35,173 nucleotides of DNA, from positions 1 through 35,173 of the forward strand of contig NZ_JAUG01000049.1 of NCBI RefSeq assembly GCF_000708285.2, read 5' to 3'. The notes below the pieces were generated by a model. That model worked only from the letters and a program-made list of their open reading frames with translations, made no database searches and had not been told where the DNA came from. Each line of letters begins with the position of its first letter. Within the stretch, counting starts at the first letter, position 1. Below, piece by piece: positions 1-7,889 of this stretch. A program made the position numbers and the translations under genes. The DNA comes from Pedobacter borealis DSM 19626. Its GTDB lineage: Bacteria; Bacteroidota; Bacteroidia; Sphingobacteriales; Sphingobacteriaceae.

Positions 1-90
1 TGAGATTTAATAATCGAACTCAGGTTATCAAACTTTTTATCAGCCAGTTCATTACATTTTGATAATATTTTTACTGCCGACACAATCAAA

Positions 91-189
91 TGCCCTGACT
101 TTATTACAAAATTCAATAAAATATGCCCTTACTTTGTTACAACAAAACACTATATTTGGGTTGACTTTGTTACAAAATAGAAAATAATG
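91..189 (+). repeat. Three 33-bp direct repeats with palindromic cores, ending at the ATPase start codon
   Basis: Three consecutive 33-bp units (91-123, 124-156, 157-189) share the core ACTTTRTTACAA at 98, 131 and 164, so the period is exactly 33 bp. The core of the third unit, TTTGTTACAAA, is a perfect inverted repeat about one central base; the other two have one mismatch each. The last unit ends with the ATG of the ATPase gene. A -7-like box TATATTTG lies at 151-158 without a well-spaced -33 box. The spacing of about three helical turns suits an array of operators for a repressor or for autoregulation, which is inference. The units also form an open frame (4-180) in phase with the ATPase gene, but it has no ATG and stops at 178-180. 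Confidence 0.7.
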
Positions 190-1542
190 GCATTTAAACG
201 ATCCATTGAAGAAAACTTAACTCAATGGAAAAACAGCAAAAATAGGAAACCTCTAATTATTCGAGGGGCACGTCAGGTAGGAAAAACAACACTGATCAAG
301 GACTTTGCAAAAAACTATCCTAATACTATTTTTCTTAATCTGGAGAAGCCTGCACACCGTCAATATTTTGATGATTTTGAAGATGTACAAAGTATTGTTG
401 AAGCACTATTGCTGGGACATGGGATTCAATCGGATAAGATAGCTGAAACTTTGCTCTTTGTTGATGAAATTCAGGAAAGTGCGAAAGCTATACAAATGCT
501 AAGGTATTTTTACGAAGAAATTCCTGAACTGCATGTAATCAGTGCAGGCTCTCTTTTGGAGTTTGTATTACAAAAAGTAAAAAGTTTTCCGGTTGGCAGA
601 GTCGAATTTTTATACTTATATCCTTTAAATTTTCAAGAATACCTTCAAGCTAACCAAAAAGATGATCTATTAAAATATCTGCTTCAAACCCCTGTAAAAG
701 CCGTTGCGCATAAATTATTATTAAAAGCCTTTCATAGATATGCCATTATCGGAGGCATGCCAGAAATAATAAAAACCGATTTAGAAGAACATAACCTTTC
801 AGATCTGCCTATTGTTTACGAAAGCATTTGGGCAACTTACAAGAATGACATAGAAAAATACACCCAGAATGATACAGCGAGAAGAACGATTAACCATATA
901 ATAGGCACTGCTCATCTTTTTCTCGATAAGCGTGTTTTTTTTCAAGGTTTCGGCAATTCGAACTATAAATCAAGAGAGGTTGGAGAGGCTTTTAGGATAT
1001 TAGATGATGCAAAAATTATCCGGTTAATATACCCATCTACCAATACCGAAGTCCCAATTATTCCTGATTTAAAAAAATCACCAAGACTACAATTTTTAGA
1101 CACAGGATTAGTCAACTACTCATTGGGTATCCAAGGAGAAATGCTTGCTTTAGATGATTTAAGTTCAGCTTACAAAGGAGCCGTTATTCCACATTTATTT
1201 ACTCAGGAACTGATTTCAGTTGAGCGTATATCTTCTCATAAGCCTAATTTTTGGGTAAGAGAAAAAAAACAGTCTGATGCAGAAGTTGATTTAATTTATG
1301 CCTATAAAAAGATTGTAATACCGATTGAAATAAAATCGGGCAGTACGGGAAGCTTAAGATCGCTTCATCAATTCATAGATGCCTCAGAACATCCTTTTGC
1401 CATTAGGGTATATGGAGGCGAGTTTAAGCTTGAAAAAACAATTACTCCAGCAGGCAAGCCATATCTCTTATTAAACCTTCCATACTATCTGGGGACACGC
1501 ATAGCAGAATATTCTTCTTGGCTAACAGAACAAAACCTATAA
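187..1542 (+). CDS. AAA_14/DUF4143 ATPase of the archaeal-type ATPase family
   Basis: A 451-residue cytoplasmic protein. The N-terminal AAA domain carries a Walker A motif GARQVGKT (residues 27-34) and a Walker B motif LLFVDEIQ (about 89-96), with an SAGSLLEF sensor-like stretch near 120. The C-terminal half is the DUF4143 region and contains AEVD (E366, D368) followed by IPIEIKSG (E381, K383), which resembles the core of PD-(D/E)xK nuclease folds. Such proteins are common and often multicopy in Bacteroidota; their function is not settled, with proposals ranging from mobile-element or defence roles to toxin-like roles. It stands alone, with the ribosomal operon convergent downstream. The ATG follows an A-rich stretch typical of Bacteroidota starts. 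The family call is firm; the biological role is unknown. Confidence 0.9.
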   Translation: MAFKRSIEENLTQWKNSKNRKPLIIRGARQVGKTTLIKDFAKNYPNTIFLNLEKPAHRQYFDDFEDVQSIVEALLLGHGIQSDKIAETLLFVDEIQESAKAIQMLRYFYEEIPELHVISAGSLLEFVLQKVKSFPVGRVEFLYLYPLNFQEYLQANQKDDLLKYLLQTPVKAVAHKLLLKAFHRYAIIGGMPEIIKTDLEEHNLSDLPIVYESIWATYKNDIEKYTQNDTARRTINHIIGTAHLFLDKRVFFQGFGNSNYKSREVGEAFRILDDAKIIRLIYPSTNTEVPIIPDLKKSPRLQFLDTGLVNYSLGIQGEMLALDDLSSAYKGAVIPHLFTQELISVERISSHKPNFWVREKKQSDAEVDLIYAYKKIVIPIEIKSGSTGSLRSLHQFIDASEHPFAIRVYGGEFKLEKTITPAGKPYLLLNLPYYLGTRIAEYSSWLTEQNL

Positions 1543-1584
1543 TACTATCGAAATCTTCTTTCTTCCACCCTTATTTGTTATACC

Positions 1585-1618
1585 AAAAAAATAGCCTCCC
1601 GATTTTCATCGAAAGGCC
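1585..1618 (-). terminator. Intrinsic terminator of the rpsF-rpsR-rplI operon
   Basis: Read on the minus strand, an 11-bp stem (GGCCTTTCGAT pairing with ATCGGGAGGCT, with G-U pairs) closes on a GAAA tetraloop and is followed by ATTTTTTT. It lies 27 bp beyond the rplI stop. Confidence 0.85.
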
Positions 1619-1644
1619 ATTTCTATTGATTCTTTAAAGAATGC

Positions 1645-2088
1645 TTATTCAGCTACTACTTCAAAAGGAACCTGAACTTTAACTTCTTTGTGTAAGTTTA
1701 AGTTAGCAACATATTCGCCAACAAATTTAGGTTCAGTTTCGAAAGTAATACGACGACGGTCTACATCAAAGCCTTGTGCTTTTAATGCTTCAGCAATCTG
1801 GATGGTGTTAACCGCTCCGAAGATTTTTCCGCTTTCGCCTGCTTTAGCACCGATTGAAAGTTTAACATCAGTTAAACGCTCAGCAACACCTTCAGCATCC
1901 TTCTTAATTTTATCTTGTTTAAAAGCAGCTTGCTTCAAGTTTTCAGCTAAAACTTTTTTAGCAGAAGAAGTAGCTAATGCTCCAAATCCTTGAGGGATTA
2001 AATAGTTACGGCCATAACCTGGCTTTACTGTAACTACATCATCTTTCTCACCAAGGCCTTTAATATCTTGTTTTAAAATAATTTCCAT
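1645..2088 (-). CDS. rplI: 50S ribosomal protein L9
   Basis: 147 residues, the usual length for bL9. The N-terminal globular domain has the family signature region KPGYGRNYLIPQG (about 22-34), followed by the long lysine/alanine-rich connecting helix and the C-terminal rRNA-binding domain. bL9 binds 23S rRNA in the large subunit and helps maintain the reading frame. It is the last gene of rpsF-rpsR-rplI, 12 bp after rpsR, and is followed by a strong intrinsic terminator. The order is the classic one for this operon. Identification is secure. Confidence 0.98.
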   Translation of the reverse strand: MEIILKQDIKGLGEKDDVVTVKPGYGRNYLIPQGFGALATSSAKKVLAENLKQAAFKQDKIKKDAEGVAERLTDVKLSIGAKAGESGKIFGAVNTIQIAEALKAQGFDVDRRRITFETEPKFVGEYVANLNLHKEVKVQVPFEVVAE

Positions 2089-2100
2089 ATCTCTAGCCTC

Positions 2101-2364
2101 CTATTTTAATTGATCAGCAACGAAAGGTAACAAACCGATGTGACGGGCACGTTTAACTGCCTGAGCCACTTTACGTTGGAATTTTAACGAAGTACCAGTT
2201 AAGCGGCGTGGTAATAATTTACCTTGATCGTTAATAAATTTCAACAAGAAATTTGCATCCTTGTAATCGATGTATTTAATTCCGTTTTTCTTGAAACGGC
2301 AATATTTTTTACGGTTATCCTCTACTTTAGGGGCAGTTACGTATTGTATTTGTTCTCTTGCCAT
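2101..2364 (-). CDS. rpsR: 30S ribosomal protein S18
   Basis: 87 residues. The conserved bS18 core is present: [14 protein letters not shown], then [11 protein letters not shown] and the basic [19 protein letters not shown]. bS18 sits on the platform of the small subunit and binds as a heterodimer with S6. Its ATG overlaps the rpsF stop codon by one base (TAATG), so the two are probably translationally coupled, which suits equal supply of the partners. Secure. Confidence 0.98.
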   Translation of the reverse strand: MAREQIQYVTAPKVEDNRKKYCRFKKNGIKYIDYKDANFLLKFINDQGKLLPRRLTGTSLKFQRKVAQAVKRARHIGLLPFVADQLK

Positions 2365-2720
2365 TACGCTGCAACCTCCTTAGTTTTTTTGTTAAAAGCA
2401 CCACTACGCTTTTTCTCATTGTAAGCAACAGCGTGTTTGTCTAAACGGATTGTTAAGAAACGTAACACACGCTCATCGCGTTTTAATTCAAGCTCTAATT
2501 TTGCGATCAAATCACCTGAAGATTTGTATTCAGTTAAGTTGAAGAATCCGTTTGATTTTTTCTCAATTGGATACGCTAATTTTCTCAAACCCCAATTATC
2601 CTCTTGGACAATTTCGGCTCCGTTATCAACAAGGATTGCTTTATATTTGGCTAATGCCTCTTTAGCAACTTCTTCTGATAACAAAGGGGTTAGAACGATA
2701 ACAGTTTCGTACTGATTCAT
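2364..2720 (-). CDS. rpsF: 30S ribosomal protein S6
   Basis: 118 residues. The ferredoxin-like bS6 fold is recognisable from the start [17 protein letters not shown], the central [18 protein letters not shown] and [15 protein letters not shown]. It pairs with S18 on the small-subunit platform. It is the first gene of the operon, with a textbook Bacteroidota promoter and a leader hairpin upstream. The C-terminal tail ([16 protein letters not shown]) is basic and lineage-specific. Secure. Confidence 0.98.
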   Translation of the reverse strand: MNQYETVIVLTPLLSEEVAKEALAKYKAILVDNGAEIVQEDNWGLRKLAYPIEKKSNGFFNLTEYKSSGDLIAKLELELKRDERVLRFLTIRLDKHAVAYNEKKRSGAFNKKTKEVAA

Positions 2721-2748
2721 TGTTATAAATTATGTTTTTAATTTTTAA

Positions 2749-2770
2749 TCCCCGAGGTATATTACGGGGA
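2749..2770 (-). promoter_or_regulatory. Leader hairpin of the rpsF operon, candidate S6:S18 autoregulatory site
   Basis: The minus strand reads TCCCCG, a 10-base loop TAATATACCT, then CGGGGA: a 6-bp GC stem that begins only a few bases after the predicted transcription start. It is the only GC-rich block in an AT-rich leader. In other bacteria the rpsF leader binds the S6:S18 complex through a stem containing a CCG element. Whether this hairpin belongs to that motif cannot be decided by eye; position and composition fit. Confidence 0.5.
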
Positions 2771-2772
2771 TG

Positions 2773-2803
2773 CAAAAGTAACAATATATTTCTTAAAATC
2801 AAA
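2773..2803 (-). promoter_or_regulatory. Bacteroidota-type promoter of rpsF-rpsR-rplI
   Basis: On the minus strand TTTG (2803-2800), a spacer of exactly 19 bp, and TACTTTTG (2780-2773) match the Bacteroidota consensus TTTG-N19-TAnnTTTG at every fixed base. The start of transcription would fall just before the leader hairpin, about 45-50 bases upstream of the rpsF ATG. Confidence 0.85.
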
Positions 2804-2956
2804 TGATTAATTAGAAAAAACAAGAATCGCAAGCAATTAAGAAAGAAAATTTACATGATAAAACGAAACACAGAAAAATGACCGCGACACATTACCTCAT
2901 CACGATTCTGGTGCCTCAAATCTCTTGTTGCATATCTCACATCTAATCTCATAAAC

Positions 2957-2990
2957 AAAAAAGGGAGACTATCTATCCGACAATCTCCCC
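2957..2990 (-). terminator. Intrinsic terminator of the 3011-3604 gene
   Basis: The minus strand forms an 11-bp stem (GGGAGATTGTC / GATAGTCTCCC with G-U pairs, loop GGATA) followed by TTTTTT. It begins 20 bp past the stop codon of the secreted protein gene. The remaining gap from here to the rpsF promoter (2804-2956) shows no further feature. Confidence 0.85.
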
Positions 2991-3010
2991 ATATCAATTA
3001 GCTGTAATGT

Positions 3011-3604
3011 TTAATAAGTTTCTATCGTTTTAACAAAACGCTCTTCTTTATACGTCACCACAAAGGTTAATTCTTTAGAATCTGTTTTGCTGATATTGAA
3101 TTTTTTTGTCAACTGCACTTTATCTTTAAATACTTCGCTGTAAACCTCGTCATTGTATTCGTTGTATACTTTAACTTCGATCGGATTTTTATCCAGGTTA
3201 TCCAGATCAAGGGTAACTACCTGATCTTTTTTAGTATAAACCGGTTTAAATATGTTAGATACTTTTGGCTCAGACACCAATGCCTCACCATCTTTGATGG
3301 TTACTGTGTATTTAGCCAGTTTTAACTCAGACTCTACTTTAAGCACATAGTTTCCGTCAGGAAGTGCATTTAAATCATAAACCTTGCTTGATAAAGCTGA
3401 AGCATGGATATTTTCTTCAAATAAAACTTCCTTATCTGCACCGATCAGTGACAGATTAACGTCTTCTGCCTTATCTACAGAAAAACGGATAAACTTTTCT
3501 TTTTCGCCTTTTACTTTTAGCGTAAAATTATCATCGTTAGCGTGAACACCCGTAGCAGTAAAAAACAACGCTGCTATTAAACCGATTTTTAAGAACTTTT
3601 TCAT
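3011..3604 (-). CDS. Secreted protein of unknown function with beta-sandwich-like repeats
   Basis: 197 residues from the ATG at 3604; a TTG two codons earlier is a less likely start. A clear Sec signal peptide (MKKFLKIGLIAALFF, cleavage near GVHA/NDD) is followed by a lysine- and aspartate-rich, beta-strand-rich region with no cysteines. Phrases such as LNALPDGNYVLKVESE resemble the strand pattern of the sorting-domain or fibronectin-like folds common in secreted Bacteroidota proteins, but the KxxY-type type IX sorting tail is not evident. It is monocistronic with its own terminator. I recognise no named family; a periplasmic or surface role is inference. Confidence 0.75.
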   Translation of the reverse strand: MKKFLKIGLIAALFFTATGVHANDDNFTLKVKGEKEKFIRFSVDKAEDVNLSLIGADKEVLFEENIHASALSSKVYDLNALPDGNYVLKVESELKLAKYTVTIKDGEALVSEPKVSNIFKPVYTKKDQVVTLDLDNLDKNPIEVKVYNEYNDEVYSEVFKDKVQLTKKFNISKTDSKELTFVVTYKEERFVKTIETY

Positions 3605-3786
3605 AATCAATATTTTTAAAGAGTTAATAATTATATGACACCACTAAGGTATGGAGATAACTGAGATATAGACGATTGCATATTTTCCAATACCTATGCT
3701 ATATTACCCCAATTGCAAGGCTATTTTGTTGTAAGTTATAATAAAGCATATTTTTTATGTATTTTAGTGCAATAAATAAGAAAATA

Positions 3787-4650
3787 ATGAAGCCAAGTTT
3801 CGAGGTTGTTGAGCCTTCTTTCGGAAGTTCATTCTATTATTCAAAATATGTGGAGAACGCCAACAACATGGCGCACCTCTGGCATTACCACCCCGAAGTT
3901 GAAATGGTATTTGTAAATGGCGGTGCCGGAAAAAGGCAGATCGGCAGCCACGTTTCTTATTATACCGATGGCGATCTGATCCTGATTGGCAGCAACCTCC
4001 CCCATTGCGGATTTACCGATACCAATACCGGGAATAAAAACGAAACAGTAATCCAGATGAAGCCCGATTTTTTGGGCGCCACTTTTTTAGGCCTACAGGA
4101 GATAAAAGGAATCCATGAGCTTTTTGATAAAGCAAAGGCCGGAATTGCATTTGGCAGCGAAACCAAGAGCATGGTAGGCGACCGCATTGAAATGATGGAC
4201 GATCAGCCACCTTTCGACAGGCTTTTAACCCTGCTCAGCGTTTTAAAAGAACTTGAACATGCCAAAGATTATAAAATTTTAAATGCTGATGGGTTTTCTA
4301 TGGAAATGCAGGTGCAGGATAACGACCGCATTAATATGATCTTTAACTATGTAAAAGATCATTTTCAGGATCAGATCAGTTTGCAGCACATCGCAGAAAT
4401 GTCGAGCATGACTGTTCCCTCCTTTTGCCGATATTTTAAAAAGATCACAAAAAAAACCTTTACCCATTTTGTGAATGAATACAGGGTGGTACATGCTTCA
4501 AAACTTCTGGCCGAAAAACCCACCAGTATTGCCAATATTTCTTACGAAAGCGGTTTTAACAACTTTAGCCATTTTAATAAGCTGTTCAAGGAGTTTACCG
4601 GCAAAAGTGCATCGGAATACCGACATGAACTAAAGTCTATTATAAAATAA
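3787..4650 (+). CDS. AraC-family transcriptional regulator with N-terminal cupin
   Basis: 287 residues from the ATG at 3787. That ATG is preceded by an A-rich stretch, whereas the in-frame ATG at 3757 follows a T-run, so I prefer the later start. The N-terminal part is a cupin sensor (HLWHYHPEVEMVFVNGG, then GDLILIGSNLPHCG). The last about 100 residues hold two helix-turn-helix motifs: ISLQHIAEMSSMTVPSFCRYF and the classic AraC second motif IANISYESGFNNFSHFNKLF with GKSASEYR. Cupin-AraC proteins of this type usually sense a small sugar-like or aromatic ligand. No catabolic genes sit next to it, so the target is unknown. It converges on the lipoprotein gene 4655-5071 with a gap of only 4 bp. 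Confidence 0.9.
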   Translation: MKPSFEVVEPSFGSSFYYSKYVENANNMAHLWHYHPEVEMVFVNGGAGKRQIGSHVSYYTDGDLILIGSNLPHCGFTDTNTGNKNETVIQMKPDFLGATFLGLQEIKGIHELFDKAKAGIAFGSETKSMVGDRIEMMDDQPPFDRLLTLLSVLKELEHAKDYKILNADGFSMEMQVQDNDRINMIFNYVKDHFQDQISLQHIAEMSSMTVPSFCRYFKKITKKTFTHFVNEYRVVHASKLLAEKPTSIANISYESGFNNFSHFNKLFKEFTGKSASEYRHELKSIIK

Positions 4651-4654
4651 TAGA

Positions 4655-5071
4655 CTATTTGTTTAAATAGTGAGTGTATTCTTTGTAATCAGTCTTTTCA
4701 TATTTCGGTCCCTCAACAATGAAAACAAATGATCTTTTATCAACACTCACCAATCTACATGGATTTACAAGTCCAGTTTTAAGCTCAAATCGGCTTTCTG
4801 AAATGATTTTATAAGTATTATTTGAAATCTGATCAAAATACTGTATTGCTGTTCCATCTTTCTTAAAATGGTAATATTCTCCCTTAGTAGTCAAGTAAAC
4901 CGCCTCATTCAACAATTTACCAGTGTAGTCATAATTCTTTTCAACCAGTTTCTCATATTTCCAGTCACCGATAATTTTACTTTTAAAATCTTCTATCGGT
5001 TCTTTTTTACAGGAGCATACGATTATAAGTAAGCATAACAATATGCAGTGGGGGAGCGTTTGACGTTTCAT
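4655..5071 (-). CDS. Lipocalin-like lipoprotein
   Basis: 138 residues from the ATG at 5071 (a GTG five codons upstream is also open). Residues 1-20 form a lipoprotein signal with lipobox LIIVCSC, so the mature protein is lipid-anchored. The rest resembles the small Bacteroidota lipocalin-like domain: IIGDWKYEKL near the N-terminus, then alternating strands (YYHFKKDGTAIQYF, YKIISESRFEL). Such proteins are widespread and uncharacterised. It is convergent with the AraC-type gene. The family assignment is tentative; the lipoprotein call is solid. Confidence 0.75.
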   Translation of the reverse strand: MKRQTLPHCILLCLLIIVCSCKKEPIEDFKSKIIGDWKYEKLVEKNYDYTGKLLNEAVYLTTKGEYYHFKKDGTAIQYFDQISNNTYKIISESRFELKTGLVNPCRLVSVDKRSFVFIVEGPKYEKTDYKEYTHYLNK

Positions 5072-5200
5072 AAAAATATTTTTCACGAAGATATGTTTTA
5101 GTTATAAATCAATAAAATCATTTTTAACATTTCAACCCATAAAAAACACTTATTTTCACGCATCTAAATTCATTCATTCGCATAAAAATACATTACATCA

Positions 5201-5962
5201 ATGACGAACAAATTTATGCTATTTGTAATAGCAAATATAATCAGCTTATCCCTTTACGCTCAATACGTCGACATTAATTTAGTTAACTGCAAAATAAGCG
5301 AAACCGAGCAAAAGAAGATAGAAAAACTGATTGCTTACGAACGCATGTTCTGCAATGAAATTTTCGAAACCAGAGAGAACATTACTGCACCTGTTAAAAT
5401 AAACCTCTATGGAAAAAGTAAAGATTATCGCTTAGCGCAAAAAACATATAGTGCACCAATAAATAGTGCCGGATTTTACATTGCCGCGATTAACGAGGCC
5501 TTTATATATAAGAGCAGTGATTTCATTTCGGTAGCACTCCATGAGGCCAGCCATAGTATTTTCCAGTTTAATTTTAAAAAATCGCCCAAATGGTTAAACG
5601 AAGGCCTTGCAGAGTTTTTCGAAACACTAGATTTTGACAGTGAGGGAAATTTATACTCCTATCCACAAAGTGGTAGAATTAAGCGTATAAAAGCAGAAAT
5701 AGATTCGAAAGACAGCGAAAGGCTAAAAAACTTCTTTAAAATATACAGTGGTTCATTTTACGGCCATGATGTAGACGATAATTACAATACGGCCTACAGT
5801 GCGATCTACTTTTTTATAAAATCTAAAAGAACAGACCTGCTTAAAAAAATAATTAAACTAAATACGGAGGGTTACGATACCGAAAAAGCGATTGAACTTA
5901 CTTTTGGCAGTTTTGATCGGTTTGAAGAAAAATATAAGCTATTTTACAACTATCATAAATAA
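5201..5962 (+). CDS. Secreted HExxH (gluzincin-type) metallopeptidase-like protein
   Basis: 253 residues with a signal peptide (MTNKFMLFVIANIISLSLYAQ). The zinc site is visible: HEASH (H114, E115, H118) and, 15 residues on, WLNEGLAEFFE, whose N-E-G supplies the third ligand E134, a gluzincin arrangement as in MA-like and DUF1570 peptidases. The protein is short and lacks any extra domain, so it may be a minimal secreted peptidase; substrate and partners are unknown. It is divergent from the lipocalin-like gene; the 130-bp space between them shows TATTTTCACG at 5151-5160 as a possible -7 region. All catalytic residues are intact. Confidence 0.8.
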   Translation: MTNKFMLFVIANIISLSLYAQYVDINLVNCKISETEQKKIEKLIAYERMFCNEIFETRENITAPVKINLYGKSKDYRLAQKTYSAPINSAGFYIAAINEAFIYKSSDFISVALHEASHSIFQFNFKKSPKWLNEGLAEFFETLDFDSEGNLYSYPQSGRIKRIKAEIDSKDSERLKNFFKIYSGSFYGHDVDDNYNTAYSAIYFFIKSKRTDLLKKIIKLNTEGYDTEKAIELTFGSFDRFEEKYKLFYNYHK

Positions 5963-6065
5963 ATTGTTCTTTTAAGCTTAAGCCTCCTGCCTGATCATAT
6001 TACAACTTTTCAACATTCCAATCTTACCACATTCCAACTGATAAAAAATTCCTATTTTCGTGCCG

Positions 6066-7889
6066 ATGGAAAATTTTATCGTTTCTGCCCGTAAATACCG
6101 CCCAGCCACCTTCGAAACCGTTGTTGGCCAGCAGCATATTACCGGTACGTTAAAAAACGCCATTAAAAACAATCAACTTGCCCAGGCATTTTTATTCTGC
6201 GGGCCTCGTGGTGTGGGTAAAACAACCTGTGCACGTATCCTTGCAAAAACCATTAACTGTACCAACCCTACAGCAGAAATGGAAGCCTGTGGCCAATGCG
6301 ACAATTGTCTTTCTTTTCAGAACGGGCATTCTTTTAATGTTCACGAATTAGACGCGGCCTCAAACAACTCTGTTGACGATATCCGTAGCTTAATCGAGCA
6401 GGTTAGAATACCACCACAAGCAGGAAAATATAAGATCTATATCATTGATGAGGTTCATATGTTATCGCAGAGTGCATTTAATGCCTTTTTGAAAACATTG
6501 GAAGAACCACCTTCTTATGCTATTTTTATCCTGGCCACTACCGAGAAGCATAAAATCCTGCCGACTATTTTATCACGTTGCCAGATTTTTGATTTCAACA
6601 GGATCCAGGTAGAAGATATTGCCAGTCACCTATCAACCATTGCCCAACGCGAAAATATTGCGTTTGAAAGTGATGGCTTGCATATTATTGCCCAAAAGGC
6701 AGACGGTGGACTGCGTGATGCACTTTCGATGTTCGATCAGATTGCAAGTTATGCAAACAAGAACATTACTTATAAAGCTGTAATCGATAACCTCAATATT
6801 TTAGATTACGATTATTTTTTCAAACTTACCACTTATTTAACCGCAGCAGAAGTTAGCCAAACCCTACTCCTGTTCGACGAAATTTTAAATAACGGTTTCG
6901 ATGGGAATAACTTTATAAATGGCCTGGCTTCGCATTTCCGTAATTTATTGGTGGGTAAAGATGCGTCGACCATTAAACTTTTAGAAGTTAGCGAAAACAT
7001 CAAACAAAAATATCTCGATCAGTGCAGGCAAACAGAATTATCGTTTTTGTTAACTGCATTAAATCTGGCCAATACCTGCGATCTAAATTACAAGAATTCT
7101 AAAAACCAGCGTTTACAGGTAGAGCTGGCACTGATTAAAATGTGCCATATCCGGTCGGTCGTCAATTTAGCACAACAGCCTTTAAGCCCTAATAACACAG
7201 CAACTGACGTAGATCAGGATAAAAAAAAAACTAATGTCGTAGCTGGACAGGCAGAAACACCAAAGCCAAAAACAGAAAGCGAAAATACGGATCAAGCTGT
7301 AGCGCCTATTGTTAAAACAGCTGTTTTACCGAACATTCCTGAAGAAGAAAAACCTAAGGAAACACCCAGGGTTGGTCCGCCACCATCTGCAACTTCCATC
7401 AGTATCAATATTCCAAAGCCCAATTCAATAAGCACACTCATTCCATCTTTAAATGACCTGAACCGGGTTGCACAGGAGGAGGATGATGACGGGCCAAAGA
7501 AAGTTACAGGCGAAGCCAGAGAACCTTTTAGTTACGACCGCTTATTGGAAGTGTGGAATGCCTTTACTCAAAAAATGAAGGCGACCGATAAAATCAATCT
7601 TTTTACCATCTTAAATAATTTCGCGCCTACGCTTTTAAATCCCGAGCTGATCGAAATTTCGGTAGAAAGTAAAACGCAGGAACACCTGGTGCAACAGGAA
7701 TCTGTTGAACTGCTGAACTTTTTGAGAAACGAACTTAGCAATTTTGGTGTAGAGGTTACCTATAAACTTGTTGAACGTAAAATAGAAAACAGGCTTTATG
7801 GCAACCGCGAAAAGTATGATTACCTGGTAAACAAAAATCCAAAGCTGGACGAATTGCGCAGAAGATTTAATTTAGATGTTAATCCTTAA
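6066..7889 (+). CDS. dnaX: DNA polymerase III subunits gamma/tau
   Basis: 607 residues. I start at the ATG at 6066 (MENFIVSARKYRP), which matches the invariant YRP start region of the family; a GTG six bases upstream is unlikely. The clamp-loader ATPase has Walker A GPRGVGKT (46-53), the four zinc cysteines (C65, C75, C78, C81), the DEVH box (128-131) and the SRC region (LSRCQIF). A proline- and lysine-rich linker (about 370-470) leads to a tau-like C-terminal domain. DnaX loads the sliding clamp and couples the replicative polymerases. TATTTTCG at 6053-6060 could be a -7 box, which would put the transcript start almost on the ATG. The next gene begins immediately after the stop. Confidence 0.97.
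   Translation: MENFIVSARKYRPATFETVVGQQHITGTLKNAIKNNQLAQAFLFCGPRGVGKTTCARILAKTINCTNPTAEMEACGQCDNCLSFQNGHSFNVHELDAASNNSVDDIRSLIEQVRIPPQAGKYKIYIIDEVHMLSQSAFNAFLKTLEEPPSYAIFILATTEKHKILPTILSRCQIFDFNRIQVEDIASHLSTIAQRENIAFESDGLHIIAQKADGGLRDALSMFDQIASYANKNITYKAVIDNLNILDYDYFFKLTTYLTAAEVSQTLLLFDEILNNGFDGNNFINGLASHFRNLLVGKDASTIKLLEVSENIKQKYLDQCRQTELSFLLTALNLANTCDLNYKNSKNQRLQVELALIKMCHIRSVVNLAQQPLSPNNTATDVDQDKKKTNVVAGQAETPKPKTESENTDQAVAPIVKTAVLPNIPEEEKPKETPRVGPPPSATSISINIPKPNSISTLIPSLNDLNRVAQEEDDDGPKKVTGEAREPFSYDRLLEVWNAFTQKMKATDKINLFTILNNFAPTLLNPELIEISVESKTQEHLVQQESVELLNFLRNELSNFGVEVTYKLVERKIENRLYGNREKYDYLVNKNPKLDELRRRFNLDVNP

Noticed and set aside
4..180. Open frame in phase with the ATPase gene, possibly an N-terminal extension
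   Set aside because: It has no usable start codon and ends in TAG at 178-180, so it cannot extend the ATPase; kept only as an alternative reading of the 33-bp repeats.
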